Assembly (NCBI GenBank): GCA_963920525.1
Contig: OY986435.1
Span: forward strand, 300,264,208-300,328,207
DNA length: 64,000 nt
Reading direction: 5' to 3'
From: Dichetophora obliterata
Taxonomy: Eukaryota > Arthropoda > Insecta > Diptera > Sciomyzidae
Shown here: positions 21,821 to 33,344 of the stretch, piece by piece
Position numbering within the stretch: position 1 is the first letter of the stretch
Layout of the letters: every line of letters starts with the position of its first letter
Program-made: the position numbers and the translations under genes
The notes under the pieces: model-generated
The model's input: the letters and a program-made list of their open reading frames with translations, nothing else
What the model was told of the DNA's origin: nothing
The model's database searches: none

Positions 21821-23400
21821 ACTTCTTTGAATCAATTCACTCCGATATACCATTTAATACTAGCACTGTGTATCCTTTTCTCCTGCCAGTTAACTCTTTT
21901 GAAACTCCTGTAATTGACCCAAATATTGATCTGTGTTATCTTCGACAAGTAAATTCTCTTTTACGACTGGCCCTGATGAAATTCCGAGTTGTAGTTTAAA
22001 GCAATGCGCTACAATCTCCTCTAGCAAACATTTTTAATATTTCCTTGCGTAGTGGATATTTTTCTATTGTATGGAAGGATTCTTATATTATACCCCTTTA
22101 TAAATTTATCTCCAAGATAGATGTGTCTACCTATCACGGAATTGCAAAATTAAGTGCAGCCCCTAAGTTATTTGAGAAAATCATAACTGATCAATAACCC
22201 ACTCCGTGTCTTCCACCATTTCTGTCTCTCAACATGGTTTTCTGAAGGGTAAGTCCACTACTACAAGCCTCTTAGAGTTTACTACGCGTGTTATAAATGG
22301 TTTTACTTTGGGACTGCAGACTGATGTTATTTATATGGGACTTTAGCAAAGCCTTCGGCAGTGTTAATGATAATCTTCTTTCAAAAAAATTTCACCTTAT
22401 TGGGTTTCCTGTCACACTATTAAATTGGATAAATTTGTATTTATCTAGACGTACTCAAAAGGTTTTATATAAGAATTCTCTTTCAAAAAGTATTTTGGTC
22501 ACTTCTGGCTTACCTCAGGGCAGTCATCTTGGACCGGTTTTGTTTTTACTATTCATCTTCCTTCGATAATAAAACACTGTAACGTCTTACATAATGTACG
22601 CTGACGACGTGAAAATTTTTCTTTGTTACAAATCACCTGAAGAACGACATATTTTACAATCTGATCTAAATATACTAGTGAACTGGTGTAGCTCAAATAT
22701 ATTAAACCTTAACTTTAAAAAATGTAAGCAAATGACATTCTCACGTAGATCTGCTAATAACATAAATTACACTATAAATAGTTTTCAGTTTTCTCGATTG
22801 GTGTTATTATGGATTCAAAAATCGCTTCTATCTCCGCGTTAATATGGTGATAAATAAGGCAAAAGGAGTTCTTGGTTTCATTGAAAGATGGGCTAAGGTA
22901 TTCAGCGATCCCTTTATTACTAAATTATTATATACCTCTCTCGTAAGGCCAATTCTTGCATATGCATCAGTTATATGGAACCCACAATATAATGTCTACA
23001 TCGACGCCATAGAATCCGTTCAAAAACAGTTTTTACTTTTTGCTTTACGTCATAGTCGTAGGAATCCCAATATTATGCTTCCATCATATGAAATACGCCT
23101 TAAGATTATTTTACTACCTTCCCTAAGAAGCAATAGAATGATGCTTAACGTCATGTTTCTAACTAAATTACTTCGTGCCGGGATTAATTCGGAATATCTC
23201 ATTTCAGCTCTAAATTTTAACATCTCAAGGAGAGGAACTAGACATTTTCTGTTTTTCAAGTTGAGTCAGTGCAATTCTAATTACACTCTTCATGAACCTT
23301 TACCATGTATGTGCAGTGATTTAAATAATAACTTCAACATGATTAATTTTTCTGATTCTGTAGACGTCTGAAAACGTAAAATTATATTACATTTAAATAA
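21821..23400 (+). pseudogene. CR1/jockey-like LINE, 3' half (reverse transcriptase)
   Basis: Continues the LINE interrupted at 18732. TGPDEIPSCSLKQC (frameshifted near 21950), a degenerate QHGFLKGKSTTTSLLEF, motif A in altered form WDFSKAFGSVND, motif B SGLPQGSHLGPVLF, motif C MYADDVKIFL, then a C-terminal part with FIERWAKVF, YTSLVRPILAYASVIWNPQ and IESVQKQFLLFALRH. The last frame ends at 23371. No RNase H follows, which fits CR1/jockey-like families. Several frames (22297-22569, 22594-22842, 22844-23371) show at least three breaks. Confidence 0.85.
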
Positions 23401-23577
23401 TTAAATCAATTTAACTTCATCCTACTATACCTAACGCAGTTTTATAATAGGAAGAAAAATAGAAATTTTTCACCTCAAATGACTACCAAATTTTTTAAAA
23501 TTGAATTAATAATAATTAGAGACTGTTGAGGGGAGGATTTAATAATTAATGCTTCGACTAAATTTTAACGATTTTTG

Positions 23578-25225
23578 ATTTATATATAAAAATGGATGTG
23601 TGTATGTGGGTATGTTTATATATTGTTGTGATGTAAATAATTACAGGGCCATTGTGAAACAATGCACAATAGCCAAATTGTTTGATCATATATTAAAAAT
23701 CAAATTATTCGAGCATGTGAAGTGTGCCATCTCTGAATTTCAACATGGGTTTTTTCTTGGGAGATCAACATGTTCAAATTTACTGCTTATTTCGAAAAAC
23801 ATTATTAATGCAATGGAGAACGGTAGTCAGTTAGATATCATCTACACTGACTTTTCTAAGGCATTTGATAAAGTTGATCACTTTATTCTTCTAAGCAAAT
23901 TAAAAAATTTCGGTTTGTCGGATACTTTAATTGCTTTTTTTAAAAGTTATCTGAAAGATAGAAAGCTTTATGTAAAAATTGGGCCAACTATTGCGGACGT
24001 TGCAATTGATGCTTTGTCAGGAGTTCCACAAGGTTCCACGAGGTCCTCTTCTTTTTTTGATTTTTATTTATGATTTACCAAAACACTTAAATTTTGCTAG
24101 ATGTCTCTTATACGCTGATGATGTCAAACTATTTCTTAAAATTTCGAACGAGTCTGACTGCATATGTCTCCAAAGTGATCTCTCCGCATTGCATAATTGG
24201 TGTCTGTCAAATAAATTGTTCTTGAATATCAAAAAATGTTGTATAGTTTCTTAAACTAAATGTACTACTAGCATTTTGTTCAATTATACATTGAATAATG
24301 GTATTTTGGAGCGCAAAGTTGAGATAAAGGATTTGGGGGTTATTTTCTATACTCAGCTAAATTTTAAAAGCCATTATGATTATATTCAATGTTTGGGTTT
24401 ATCAAAAGGCATACTACAATTTTTAAAGATCCGTTAACTATAAAATCGTTATATGTTTCTTTGGTTCGAAGTATAATCGAATATTGTTCAATTGTTTGGA
24501 ACCCGTGTATATTATTGAATCAAACCGAATAGAGAGAGTTCAAAAACTAATGAGTAAATATGCACTTAAAAAGCTTTACTGGCCTGATGGTCTTCCCACA
24601 TATGAGGCTCGTCGTAAATTCCTTGGATTGCAATCCCTTAAAGACAGAAGATCGGTTTTTTCTCTTTTATTTGTGTATAACATATTTTCTGGTAAAATTA
24701 ACTGCATTGAACTGTCAAATCTTTTTCAAATTTATAATGCACCAAGGGATTTGAGGCGCATTCGTATGTTTGAATAAAATCTCCATAGGACCAATTATGC
24801 TAATAATGAACCAATAGCTAGATGCATGCACTTGTGCAATAGTCTTTCTAATATGTTAAAATTTAATGTGTCTGAGCACCAATTTAGACTAATACTGTTC
24901 ACTATTTTTAATTAGTTTTAAGATTAAATATCCTTACAGTCTGTAAGATTGTAAAAAATCCGTAGACTGAAATAAATAAATAAATAAATATCACGTATAG
25001 ACTCAAAAACCGCTGAACTGATCTTTATGAAAGTTTCCTTGATGTTTGGGGAGTGTTCCTGTGATGTTTGGTTTCAATTGAACAAGAAGGCCCATAAACC
25101 ATAAGAGTTAAAGGTCGCACACAGTTACAGAATTCAGTATTCGACCACAATTTACACAAGCAAGATTATATTTTATGGGGGTTTGGATACGGGAGCGTGG
25201 CAGAAAATCGCCGGGTTTTAGCTAA
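23578..25225 (+). mobile_element. Helitron-like element split by a LINE
   Basis: The left part TTATATATAAAAATGGATGT resembles the 5' opening of the Helitron-like element at 34982. After the LINE, sequence resumes at 24991 with ACTCAAAAACCGCTGAACTG and GATCTTTATGAAAGTTTCC, like the GGACCGATCTTCCTGAA phrase at 35 kb. It ends GAAAATCGCCGGGTTTTAGC then CTAA at 25222-25225. A GCCGGGT..AGCTAR end is typical of insect Helitrons. The 5' TC is not intact here. Confidence 0.55.
23628..24990 (+). pseudogene. CR1/jockey-like LINE, 5'-truncated, inserted in the Helitron-like element
   Basis: Begins within the reverse transcriptase (DVNNYR, then TIAKLFDHILK), with QHGFFLGRSTCSNLL, motif A YTDFSKAFDKVDH, motif B SGVPQGS (frameshift just after), motif C LYADDVKLFL, and a C-terminal part RIERVQKLMSKYALKKL and LPTYEARRKFLGLQSLKDRR. 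It ends in an AAAT repeat tail at 24969-24990. No RNase H. At least three frame breaks (near 24040, 24254 and 24480) make it a pseudogene. It differs in sequence from the neighbouring LINE of similar type, so it is a separate insertion. Confidence 0.85.
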
Positions 25226-27464
25226 TTACTCATAAAAAATACTTTAGTCCGGGGTGCAAACACAAAATAATAATTTGTAAGCCAGTGTAGTTGTAAATTA
25301 ATAGCTCTAAACACAACAAGCAATAAATTAAAATTATAATTGATGCATTTAAACTGATGAACACCACATCAAAATAGCACTAAAATGTTCTGCTTTTACT
25401 TTTTGCAATGACAAGGCAACCAGCGTCTAATACTTTGAAACTGTAAGTGTCAGCCAACAAATAAATTATGCCAAAACCATGTGATCCCTAAGCTTTAACT
25501 GCTCATCATGTAATAAAATTGCAAATTGTACAAACTGCCGAAATGAAGTATGTCTGTGCATTACAGACAATGAACTGTTGGAATTAACACACTAAATAAT
25601 GTCACACAATTTTGTGAAAAGTGAGTTCAAGCATACAGATAGCTAAAACATTTTGCTGGGACATCATCATCACTTATCAGCATATTTGCTGATTTGCACT
25701 TATCATATTTGCTGTACTTACAAATATGTAAATATGCAAATATGCATATTTTGATAACAGCAGCATACAATACTTAATTATTCAATACAATACATGCATT
25801 GCAACATATCAACATATCAGCACAGGCATTACTTAATACCACTTATTAAATCAACACTAGCAACAACACTCTTACAATCAGCTAGTTATTCTAATCGCTA
25901 ACAACAGCGGTGGACACAGTAACAAGTTGTCTCGTGAAGTTGATTTTAATGATGATAATGAACGTGAGGATTAGCATCATCTTGTTAATGACCATTGGAC
26001 TAGGATTGTGTGATATGGGGTAGAAGTTAAATTTCTTCAAACATAACAATGCGATTAACTTAAACACATTCTGGCCATGTTTTACTGTCTACAAAAAGTT
26101 ACGATTTTTTCCAAACACCAATTGGGTTGTGCCTTAAAGGGGCGTTTTCTAAAAACATGTTCTTTCACATTGAGACTCGCCTTACAACTTTTGTTGCTAT
26201 TATTTTAATGCAGAGTGTTAAAAAGTCACTTTATGTACAAAAATGAAGACAAATGTTTCATTCCAAAAATGTTACAAAAGCGACATAAATTTAGGCCAGT
26301 TGAAAGTTATTGCATGATAATAAGAATTTATTGTTGAAAAGAAATCCGTTATGTTCACTTAACTTTAACCTTTCACACTGTATTTAATGTTAACAAATGC
26401 TATGTTTAGGAACACAATTTGGCTTGAGAGAACAAACCTAAGTAGTGAAAGTGCAAATATTACTCTAAATGTAGTTTTATTTATTTAACATACTAAAAGA
26501 CGCTTGCATAAACCAATTAGTTTTTAAATACACTTGGTTTTTATCAACTAGGGGACAGTGAGGAGTTTTGAAGTCTGGGGAGTTGCGAAGCACGGTCATA
26601 AAGGTCACAGTGGTTTTGATAGCTCTTACTTACTGTCAGTGTTACCATATTGGCAGATAAAACTTTTTTGCCATTTTTTTGAGAGGGTAGACATTTTTCC
26701 AGGTTTTGCCTAAAGAAAATACAGTTTTTTATTTTACCCAGTATTTTATCAAGTTTTTACGATTAAAACAATGCTTACTAGTTTTATGAATCAAAAATAG
26801 CAGATAAAATAAATTGTTTATTACAATAAAAATATAAGTAACATTTGAAGCTACTACGACTAATTTTGACTTCTTTTCAAAAATTTCAAAAATGTGGCAG
26901 CGCTGTTACTAATCCCTTTCAGACCTGACGCTAAGCTACTGAGAATTTTTTAATGATTTTGTGGAATAAATGGTATTTGTATGATATGAAAACATATTCA
27001 ATGCCTTAATTTTGATAATTTCATAACCTTCAAGGATTTTCAAGAAACGAAAGTCTTGTATTGAAAATATTTTTTTTTGCATCAAATGTTGTTAATTAAA
27101 TTGTAATTGTAAGTTAATTAAATTGTCATTTGTGTGGGATTCTTCGAACTAAAGATTTTTTAAGGAAAAACGATTGGAACTGCACATATTCCAAACAATC
27201 ATCAGAAATGATAAAAAAATTTGATCAAAATATGTATAAAAAATAATTTTATTTTTCAGGTTTCATCATTTTATCATTTGTGACTGTTCTAAGCTTGCAG
27301 TTTCATTAATTTTTTCTTAAACAGTCTTTCCATCAATAAAAATTTTACATAACGTTTAAATTTATTTCTGATTTTGGGTTGATAGCTACAGATTTGAGAA
27401 AAAATTATTTCTGCATTTGCTGGTGCTTCAGGAATCAAAAAAACAGCAAAAATAACTTTTCTTT
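25226..27464. other. Unassigned DNA, possibly host intergenic or intronic
   Basis: No ORF above noise and no terminal repeats were recognised. Short runs of ATATGCAAATATGCA and CAACATATCA words occur near 25690-25850. Confidence 0.4.
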
Positions 27465-27472
27465 GTAATGAC
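27465..27472 (+). repeat. 8-bp target-site duplication, left
   Basis: GTAATGAC, identical to 31295-31302. Confidence 0.88.
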
Positions 27473-27589
27473 CAGGGCTAGGATTTCGATGACATATCAT
27501 TTTATCTGCTGCTTCTAAGACATTTCCTGCTTATTTAAAACGTCCATTTATGTTTCCTAAATTCCAAATATGAAAAGTTGTTACCACAT

Positions 27590-27770
27590 TTTTTCGTCAT
27601 TTTTCAGCGTTTTTAGTTTTCAGGTAATTTTTACTAGATCTAGGGCATTTTTTGGTCATTTGTCGAGATTTTTAAGTTATTTTTTTGTCATTTTTGGACG
27701 TTTTTAATTTTTGTACCATTTTTCTGTTTTTACGGTAATTTTAGTGTAATTTTTAATTAATTTTTTTTTT
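27590..27770. repeat. Degenerate short tandem repeat inside the hAT element
   Basis: Repeated GTCATTTTT/GGTCATTT/TTTTTAGTTTT words in head-to-tail order. The same words resume at 31195-31280 on the far side of the piggyBac insertion. Confidence 0.6.
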
Positions 27771-28645
27771 TTTTACTAAAAAATGTCAATCAAAAACATT
27801 ACTCTCGACAAAGGAGTAGCTTCGATAAAAAAAAGCTGTGCGCGTGGTGAAACTAACGAAAGGGGATGTAAATAAATGAAACAAGTGTTAGATAAGACCT
27901 CAGGATATGCTAGTATAAAATAAATTTTAATTTAGTAATGTTTTATTTTTAACCGTTGTGTCAACAGCTGTTGGGTTTTATCCACATCGACAGTAGATGT
28001 ACCCGGGTACTTCATACGTTTTGTATGGCAGATAGTTGCTTTTGATATACAAATATTAACTACTACCTGGATTCTTGTAATTTTCTGGTTTTTTTTTTTA
28101 TTTATTGGAAATATTGTCTAGTTAACAAAACTTTTATCATAATTTGGGAAAAAAAAAATTTGGTACCTAAATAATCCATTTTTACCAAAAATGGGAATTG
28201 CCAAAATCCATAAAAATTTAACAATTTCCAAATTCTTTTTTAATCCTTGTAATTTGATCCCTTTTTACCAAGAAAAATAATTAACATTGAATTTTCATTC
28301 GCAAAATTCCGTTATATTTGAACTGAAAATCAACCCCTCTTGCTCATAGTGCTATTTTTAGTACCTGCGCAGAATAATTATAACTCATAAAATATTTGTT
28401 CAATGTAAACATTTTTTTTTTGGAATGTGTAGGAAAACACGTCTACTAACAGGAACAAAAGGGTATTTGGGAATATCTTGCCTACCTACCCTTGCACAAC
28501 CAGTTTTGCAGGCAGAAACATGATTTTTTGCGCAGGTTTCGTTTTGAGTAGTTTTGTATGCATAAGTCAGTTTATGTGCGATTTTTGAAGTGTAAAGACC
28601 TAAAAATTTATTTTGTGCGGCAAATATATAAAAAGTGAAAATAAA

Positions 28646-30578
28646 ATGGCAGATGGTGAGTGGCTAGCTCCGCGTCGATTGAATGCACTACCGTATGAGG
28701 AGCAGCGTGACTATATACGCACATTTGTTGAGGCTTCTGACTCTGAAGAGAGTGACCACGAACAAGCGGTAGATCAAGAAGACTTAGAAGGAAATATTGA
28801 TGACATTGGTGGTGAATCATCTGACGCTGAACAAGTCCAGGAAATTGTGTATCACCTAGAGGACGAGAGGGATTCAGACGAGGAGTATGAAGAACCGCCA
28901 CTTGAAACTGGTGATTATTATACGGCAAGAGATGGCAATGTATGGTCGTCAATACCACCAATACCTGGACGAATACGTGCGCACAACGTTCTAAGAAGTC
29001 GCAATCCTGGACCAGTGCCATCGACAAATGGCTTGACAATGGCAGAAACCTTCAATCTTATGATGTCAAATGAAATATGTGATGTAATTATTCGAGAATC
29101 AAATAGAAAGGCAAGGCAAACTTTTGATGCGTACAATGAGCAGCATCCAGATGCGGAACCACGAATATGGGTGCCTATAACTGAAGTAGAATTTCGTGCA
29201 TATTTGGGTGTGCTTTTGATGGCTGGCGTATGTCATTCCGGTTATGTTCATACCACTGACCTGTGGAAAACAACTTCACATCCATTATTTCGTGCATCAA
29301 TGAGCTTACGCAGATTTTGGGCAATCAGCCGCTTCATACGCTTTGATAATGGAAACACTCGGAATGCACGCAAACAAAATGATAAGGCAGCTGCAATTAC
29401 AGACGTATTCCTGATGCTAAATGCCACTCTGCGCAAGTATTATATATGTGGCACAAACGTTACCGTACATGAGCAATTATACCCATATCGTGGTGGAACT
29501 GGCTTCACACAGTACATTCCATCCAAACCATCCAAATATGGAATAAAAGTGTGGTGGGTCTGCGACGCCATTTCATCATATCCCGTGCAGGTAAATCAGT
29601 GTTCATACATTCATTTTATTATATCAACTTGTTGCAAATAAACTAAATGACTAATTCAAATTTCATTTTTCAATTTTTATTTTTTCAATACAGGGTCAAA
29701 TTTATACTGGAATGGCAGCGTCCGGCGAACGTGAAAGAAACGTTGGTGAGCGTGTTGTGAAGGACTTAGTTGTCAACAATTTTGGTGGAAGTGGGCGAAC
29801 AGTGGTATGCGACAATTTCTTTACAACATATAACTTAGCAAAAACTTTGATGGTGGACAACAGTTTGGCTTTGTTGGGCACTTGCAACAAAAGGCGTATG
29901 TTCGTGCCAGCATCATTTGCCAATCCTAAAGGACGTGAAGCAGAGTCTACGCTATTTGGATTCTGTAACAACATGACGATGTGCTCATACGTCCCAAAAA
30001 AAAATAAGGCTGTTGTGATGCTGTCTACTTGCCACGACACTACAGAAACTGCAGGTCCAAAACGGAAACCATTGCTCATACTTGATTATAACAAACATAA
30101 AGGCGGCGTGGATAATATGGATAAGTGCTTGACTGAATATTCAACCAAACGGCGCACAAATAGATGGCCTTTAGCATTTTTTTATAATATGCTTGACGTA
30201 GCTGCGTATGCTGCGTATGTTATATATATGGAAAACAACCCCCATCTAAAACCATCTACCAACCGCCGTAGGATATTTCTGCAGCAGCTCAGTGATCAGT
30301 TATGCAGACCACAAATCGATATAAGAGCGGACAATAGCCATATTACGCGCATATTTTCTACTAGACACGCTATGGAAGCCATATATGGTATGCCCTTGAA
30401 GATGAATGTTGGTGCACAAGAGGAAGAGGAACGTGACAGTTCTGGCCGCATAAAAAGAAAAGGAAACTGCTTTATTTGCATTGCAAAACGCCAAACGAGA
30501 AAAGTATGTGCAATTTGTAATAAGCCTGTGTGCGCAGAGCACTCGAAGGATCATCCACAATGCCTCAGATGCTGCTAA
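28646..30578 (+). CDS. piggyBac-like transposase, two exons, first catalytic Asp replaced by His
   Basis: Predicted to catalyse TTAA-specific cut-and-paste. Joining 28646-29590 and 29694-30578 gives 609 residues (piggyBac of Trichoplusia ni has 594). The ATG at 28646 is preferred over the in-frame ATG at 28613 because its AAAATGG context is good. The first ~90 residues are acidic. Then comes the transposase fold with WVPITEVEFRAYLGVLLMAG, a conserved YIPSKPSKYGIK segment, VVCDNFFTT with Asp355, and KGGVDNMDKC with Asp455 and Asp458. The C-terminus is a Cys-rich finger CFICIAKRQ..CAICNKPVCAEHS..CLRCC. The family motif DEQLLPFRG appears as HEQLYPYRG: codon 29468-29470 is CAT, so the first residue of the DDD triad is His275. 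Everything else is intact. It is probably inactive as a recombinase unless this reading is wrong. Confidence 0.9.
29591..29693 (+). other. Spliceosomal intron in the piggyBac transposase
   Basis: 103 bp, starting GTAAATCAG and ending TTTTTTCAATACAG, AT-rich with a pyrimidine-rich 3' end. Removal joins ..SSYPVQ to GQIYTGMAASG exactly between codons, restoring the family sequence. Unspliced, the frame hits a stop 17 codons into the intron. Confidence 0.9.
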
Positions 30579-30664
30579 AATTCATAAAATATATTTTTTA
30601 CTTTCATTATAATGATTTTCTATAAATAAATAAACAAATTTCCATAAAATAAACTAAATATTTC

Positions 30665-31100
30665 CATTTATTTCTATATATTTGTATGAATTTTCATAGA
30701 AGTACCTGGGTACATCAGCTGTTGACGCTAGGTCATTTTCTAGTAACTGGGTTATATTTTCCAAACGGTTGGTCCAATTGACCTGAAATTTCACACCAAT
30801 ATCAATTACATATTTCCAAGCTATGATACGAAGTTTCATCAAGATTGGACCAGCCGCTTGGAAGATATAGCAATATAAAGTGAACTTTGCCATTTATTTC
30901 TATATATTTGTATGAATTTTCATACAAGTACCCGGGTACATCAGCAGTCGACGCCATTCCACTAACTTGAATTTGGGCTGTATCGACTGAACTGCTGCTC
31001 CAATCTTGATGAAACTTTTCCACATGATGCAAAAGTGTATGGTTGAGGATATCATGAAATTTCAGGTCAATCGGACTAACCGTTTGGAAGATACAGGAAA
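30665..31100. repeat. Direct and inverted repeats in the piggyBac 3' region
   Basis: A block TTTATTTCTATATATTTGTA followed by TGAATTTTCATA and a GTACCYGGGTACATCAGC motif occurs at about 30667 and again at 30893. Between and beyond, GACCTGAAATTTCA (30780) faces TGAAATTTCAGGTC (31058), and CATCAAGATTGGA (30837) faces TCCAATCTTGATG (31000). So a large imperfect palindrome overlaps the direct repeats. Confidence 0.75.
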
Positions 31101-31294
31101 ATTAAAGTTGCAAATGTACCCGTGGGCTCTACGATCGACACAACGGTTAAAGCTACATTTTTTGTTTATTTTGTATGCAATAGTTTGCTTTTTTTAAGTA
31201 ATTTTTTCAGTTTTTATGTCATTTCCGCAATTTTTAGGTCATTTTTGTAATTTATTTAGGTCATTTTTTGCAGGTCATCAAAATCCGAATCCTG

Positions 31295-31302
31295 GTAATG
31301 AC
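31295..31302 (+). repeat. 8-bp target-site duplication, right
   Basis: GTAATGAC, exact match to the left copy at 27465. Confidence 0.88.
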
Positions 31303-32633
31303 TAAACTAATTCACTAAATTTAATGCTATGCTATGATCTCAAAAATGGTAAGGGAATAACATTCATAAAAATCTCAAATGTTTATTTATACAAATTTTT
31401 ATGTTTTTTAATAAATTTTTAATTTAAATGATTTTAGTTCGATGAATGCGATTGTTTTTGTTTTGTTTAATTATTAATTTAATGTTTATACTTTATTTCG
31501 AATGCAATAATAAAAATGTTAAAGCACACATTTTAAAAATATATGTTTAAGCTATTGTTTTTTAGTTCTAGTTTTTTCATAAAAAAAAATTTTTTTGCCT
31601 GAAAATGAAAATTTTTTTTAAAAAAATATGTCAACATTGTTTACTGGCAACATTTGTTCAGCTAATATATAGTAACGTATAGTCCAGCTGCTGGTCCACT
31701 CAAATGACCAGCATACGTGACTTTTTAACGTTTTGTCAGTTGGCCGTTTTTCAGTGCATCGTTCCCACGCAAGCGTCAAATGCTTAGTTGATACTTTTCG
31801 AGAGAACAATGCAGCTGCAGTATTTAATAAGAACATTATGTATGTATGTATGTTAAAGTTAGCTATAAGATGTTATGAAAAATAAAGATCATGTATGTTT
31901 AAGTTAGCTATAAGATGTTTTGAAAAATAGAGATCAGTTTTAGAACGACTCCCAAATTAAACGGTTGTTTAATTCCTTTAATGTAACTACATATATCAGC
32001 TTTGTACCAGCACTCGTCTCGATAGTACACTTTTTCGTATCTCTCCAGACAGTGAGTTCAACATTTTGTTCAAAAAATATTGTTGACCGTTCGTGTCGTG
32101 GCATTTTCATGAACATTTTCAAGCGAATCGAAAAGGTGAGTACACACAAAATAATCAACAATGATTATGATTTCGACGTTCAAAAGGATATATGCAAAAA
32201 CATTCGATGTGTCACTTACGCGGTGGCAATTTTAATAGCGAATGGGGAGATGTGAAGCATGGCAAGTATGACAGATGTCAACCTGAAATCGTATTTTACA
32301 TGCGTATTAGGCCTTATTTGTAAAAAATTCGAATAATTAATGCAATTCCAAAGATTTTTTTCAATAAATTTTGTTATTTTTTCCGTGTTTTAATTTACTA
32401 AAAATATAGTTTTCAACTTGAAGAGTTAACAAATAGCAAAGAAAACAATACCGCCACCGAGAAGTACATTTGAAGTTTGTTTTCATTGCAAATCTCACCA
32501 TTTTTCAAACTTTTTTCAATATAATTTTCATGTTTTTCCATTTTCTTAACTCTTAAAATTAATAATAATTTGCCATTTTCTCCAATCCTAATAAAGAATT
32601 TTCACCAAAAATTATATTTTCTGCGGTTTTATG
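31303..32633. other. Unassigned DNA with a short tandem repeat
   Basis: A 43-bp period duplication at about 31852-31935 repeats AAGTTAGCTATAAGATGTT..TGAAAAATA, preceded by three ATGT units. Opposed short frames at 31618-31836 and 31940-32255 show no domain. No gene recognised. Confidence 0.45.
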
Positions 32634-33344
32634 TAGTGTCCGACCGAATATTCGGTTTCGGTTTCGGTTACGGCCATTTTCGGTCCTTTTTGTCAGTTTC
32701 AGCCATATTGAGGCCAAATAGCCAAAACTGGCAAAAAACTTCTTGCATCAGTCATTTAAGAAAAATTATTGATTTGTCTATAATTTGATATCTCGTGGTA
32801 ACGCAAAACATTTTAGTTAATTTTATGCGTTCGATACTATCATCTTCGATTCTATCATCTCTATTGCAATTACTATTAAAGTTTTATAGGCACTAAAGCC
32901 AAAAAATTATAATTAAACTTCCGAACGAATTCTGTGTTTGTGGAACAAAGGAAAAGAAAACGAAATATTTCTTTTTTTATAATACTTAACCTTTAAAAAA
33001 GAAAAAAAATACTTTGTTTTGTAGTTCTATCAAAATGTACTGAAGATATAAAGTATGCAATGCTTTTATAATAAAAAATAATATACAAAATTATCTCATT
33101 TATTATTATAGTAAACTTCAATTTATTGTTATAAACTTTAATATTCAAATAGTACTTTTTTTAATATTAAATTTTTTTCTTTTGTGTATGAAAGTACTTT
33201 TGTTTCCTTTTAATAAGAAAAAAACTATTTGTAAAAACTTAAATTTTCATATTAATAACCAGTTTCGGTTTCGGTTTCGGCCGAATATTATAAAATTGCC
33301 GAATATTCGGTTTCGGTCAAAATTCCGGTTTCGGTCGGACACTA
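32634..33344. mobile_element. hAT-like non-autonomous element with GGTTTCGG repeats
   Basis: Both ends read TAGTGTCCGACCGAA inward, an exact 15-bp inverted repeat. Subterminal GGTTTCGGTTTCGG and the palindrome CCGAATATTCGG occur near both ends. Flanking 8-mers GTTTTATG and GATTTAAG agree at 6 of 8 positions, a probable decayed 8-bp duplication. The interior is AT-rich with no transposase. Confidence 0.8.

Larger units (their letters stand above)
27949..31150 (+). mobile_element. Complete piggyBac-like transposon
   Basis: The 3194-bp element (27953-31146) is flanked by TTAA at 27949-27952 and 31147-31150. Both ends read inward CCGTTGTGTC. Further in, GTACCCGGGTAC-type palindromes recur on the left (about 28000) and three times on the right (30709 as CCTGGG, 30931 as CCCGGG, and near 31118 in reduced form). 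This resembles the tip plus internal inverted repeat arrangement of piggyBac ends. The interior holds one two-exon transposase gene. Confidence 0.9.
27473..31294. mobile_element. hAT-type non-autonomous element containing a piggyBac insertion
   Basis: The ends CAGGGCTAGGATTTCGATGAC-like (left, split here as CAGGGCTAGG + ATTTCGATGAC) and CAGGATTCGGATTTTGATG (right, reverse-complemented) are inverted repeats, flanked by a perfect 8-bp duplication. CAG termini and 8-bp duplications are hAT hallmarks. Its own DNA (27473-27948 and 31151-31294, about 0.62 kb) consists largely of degenerate ~22-bp words of the type GTCATTTTT-GN-TTTTTAG. It has no transposase. Confidence 0.85.

Noticed and set aside
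28613..28645. Upstream in-frame ATG for the piggyBac transposase
   Set aside because: The next ATG at 28646 has better context. The 11 extra residues add nothing recognisable, though use of the first ATG cannot be excluded.
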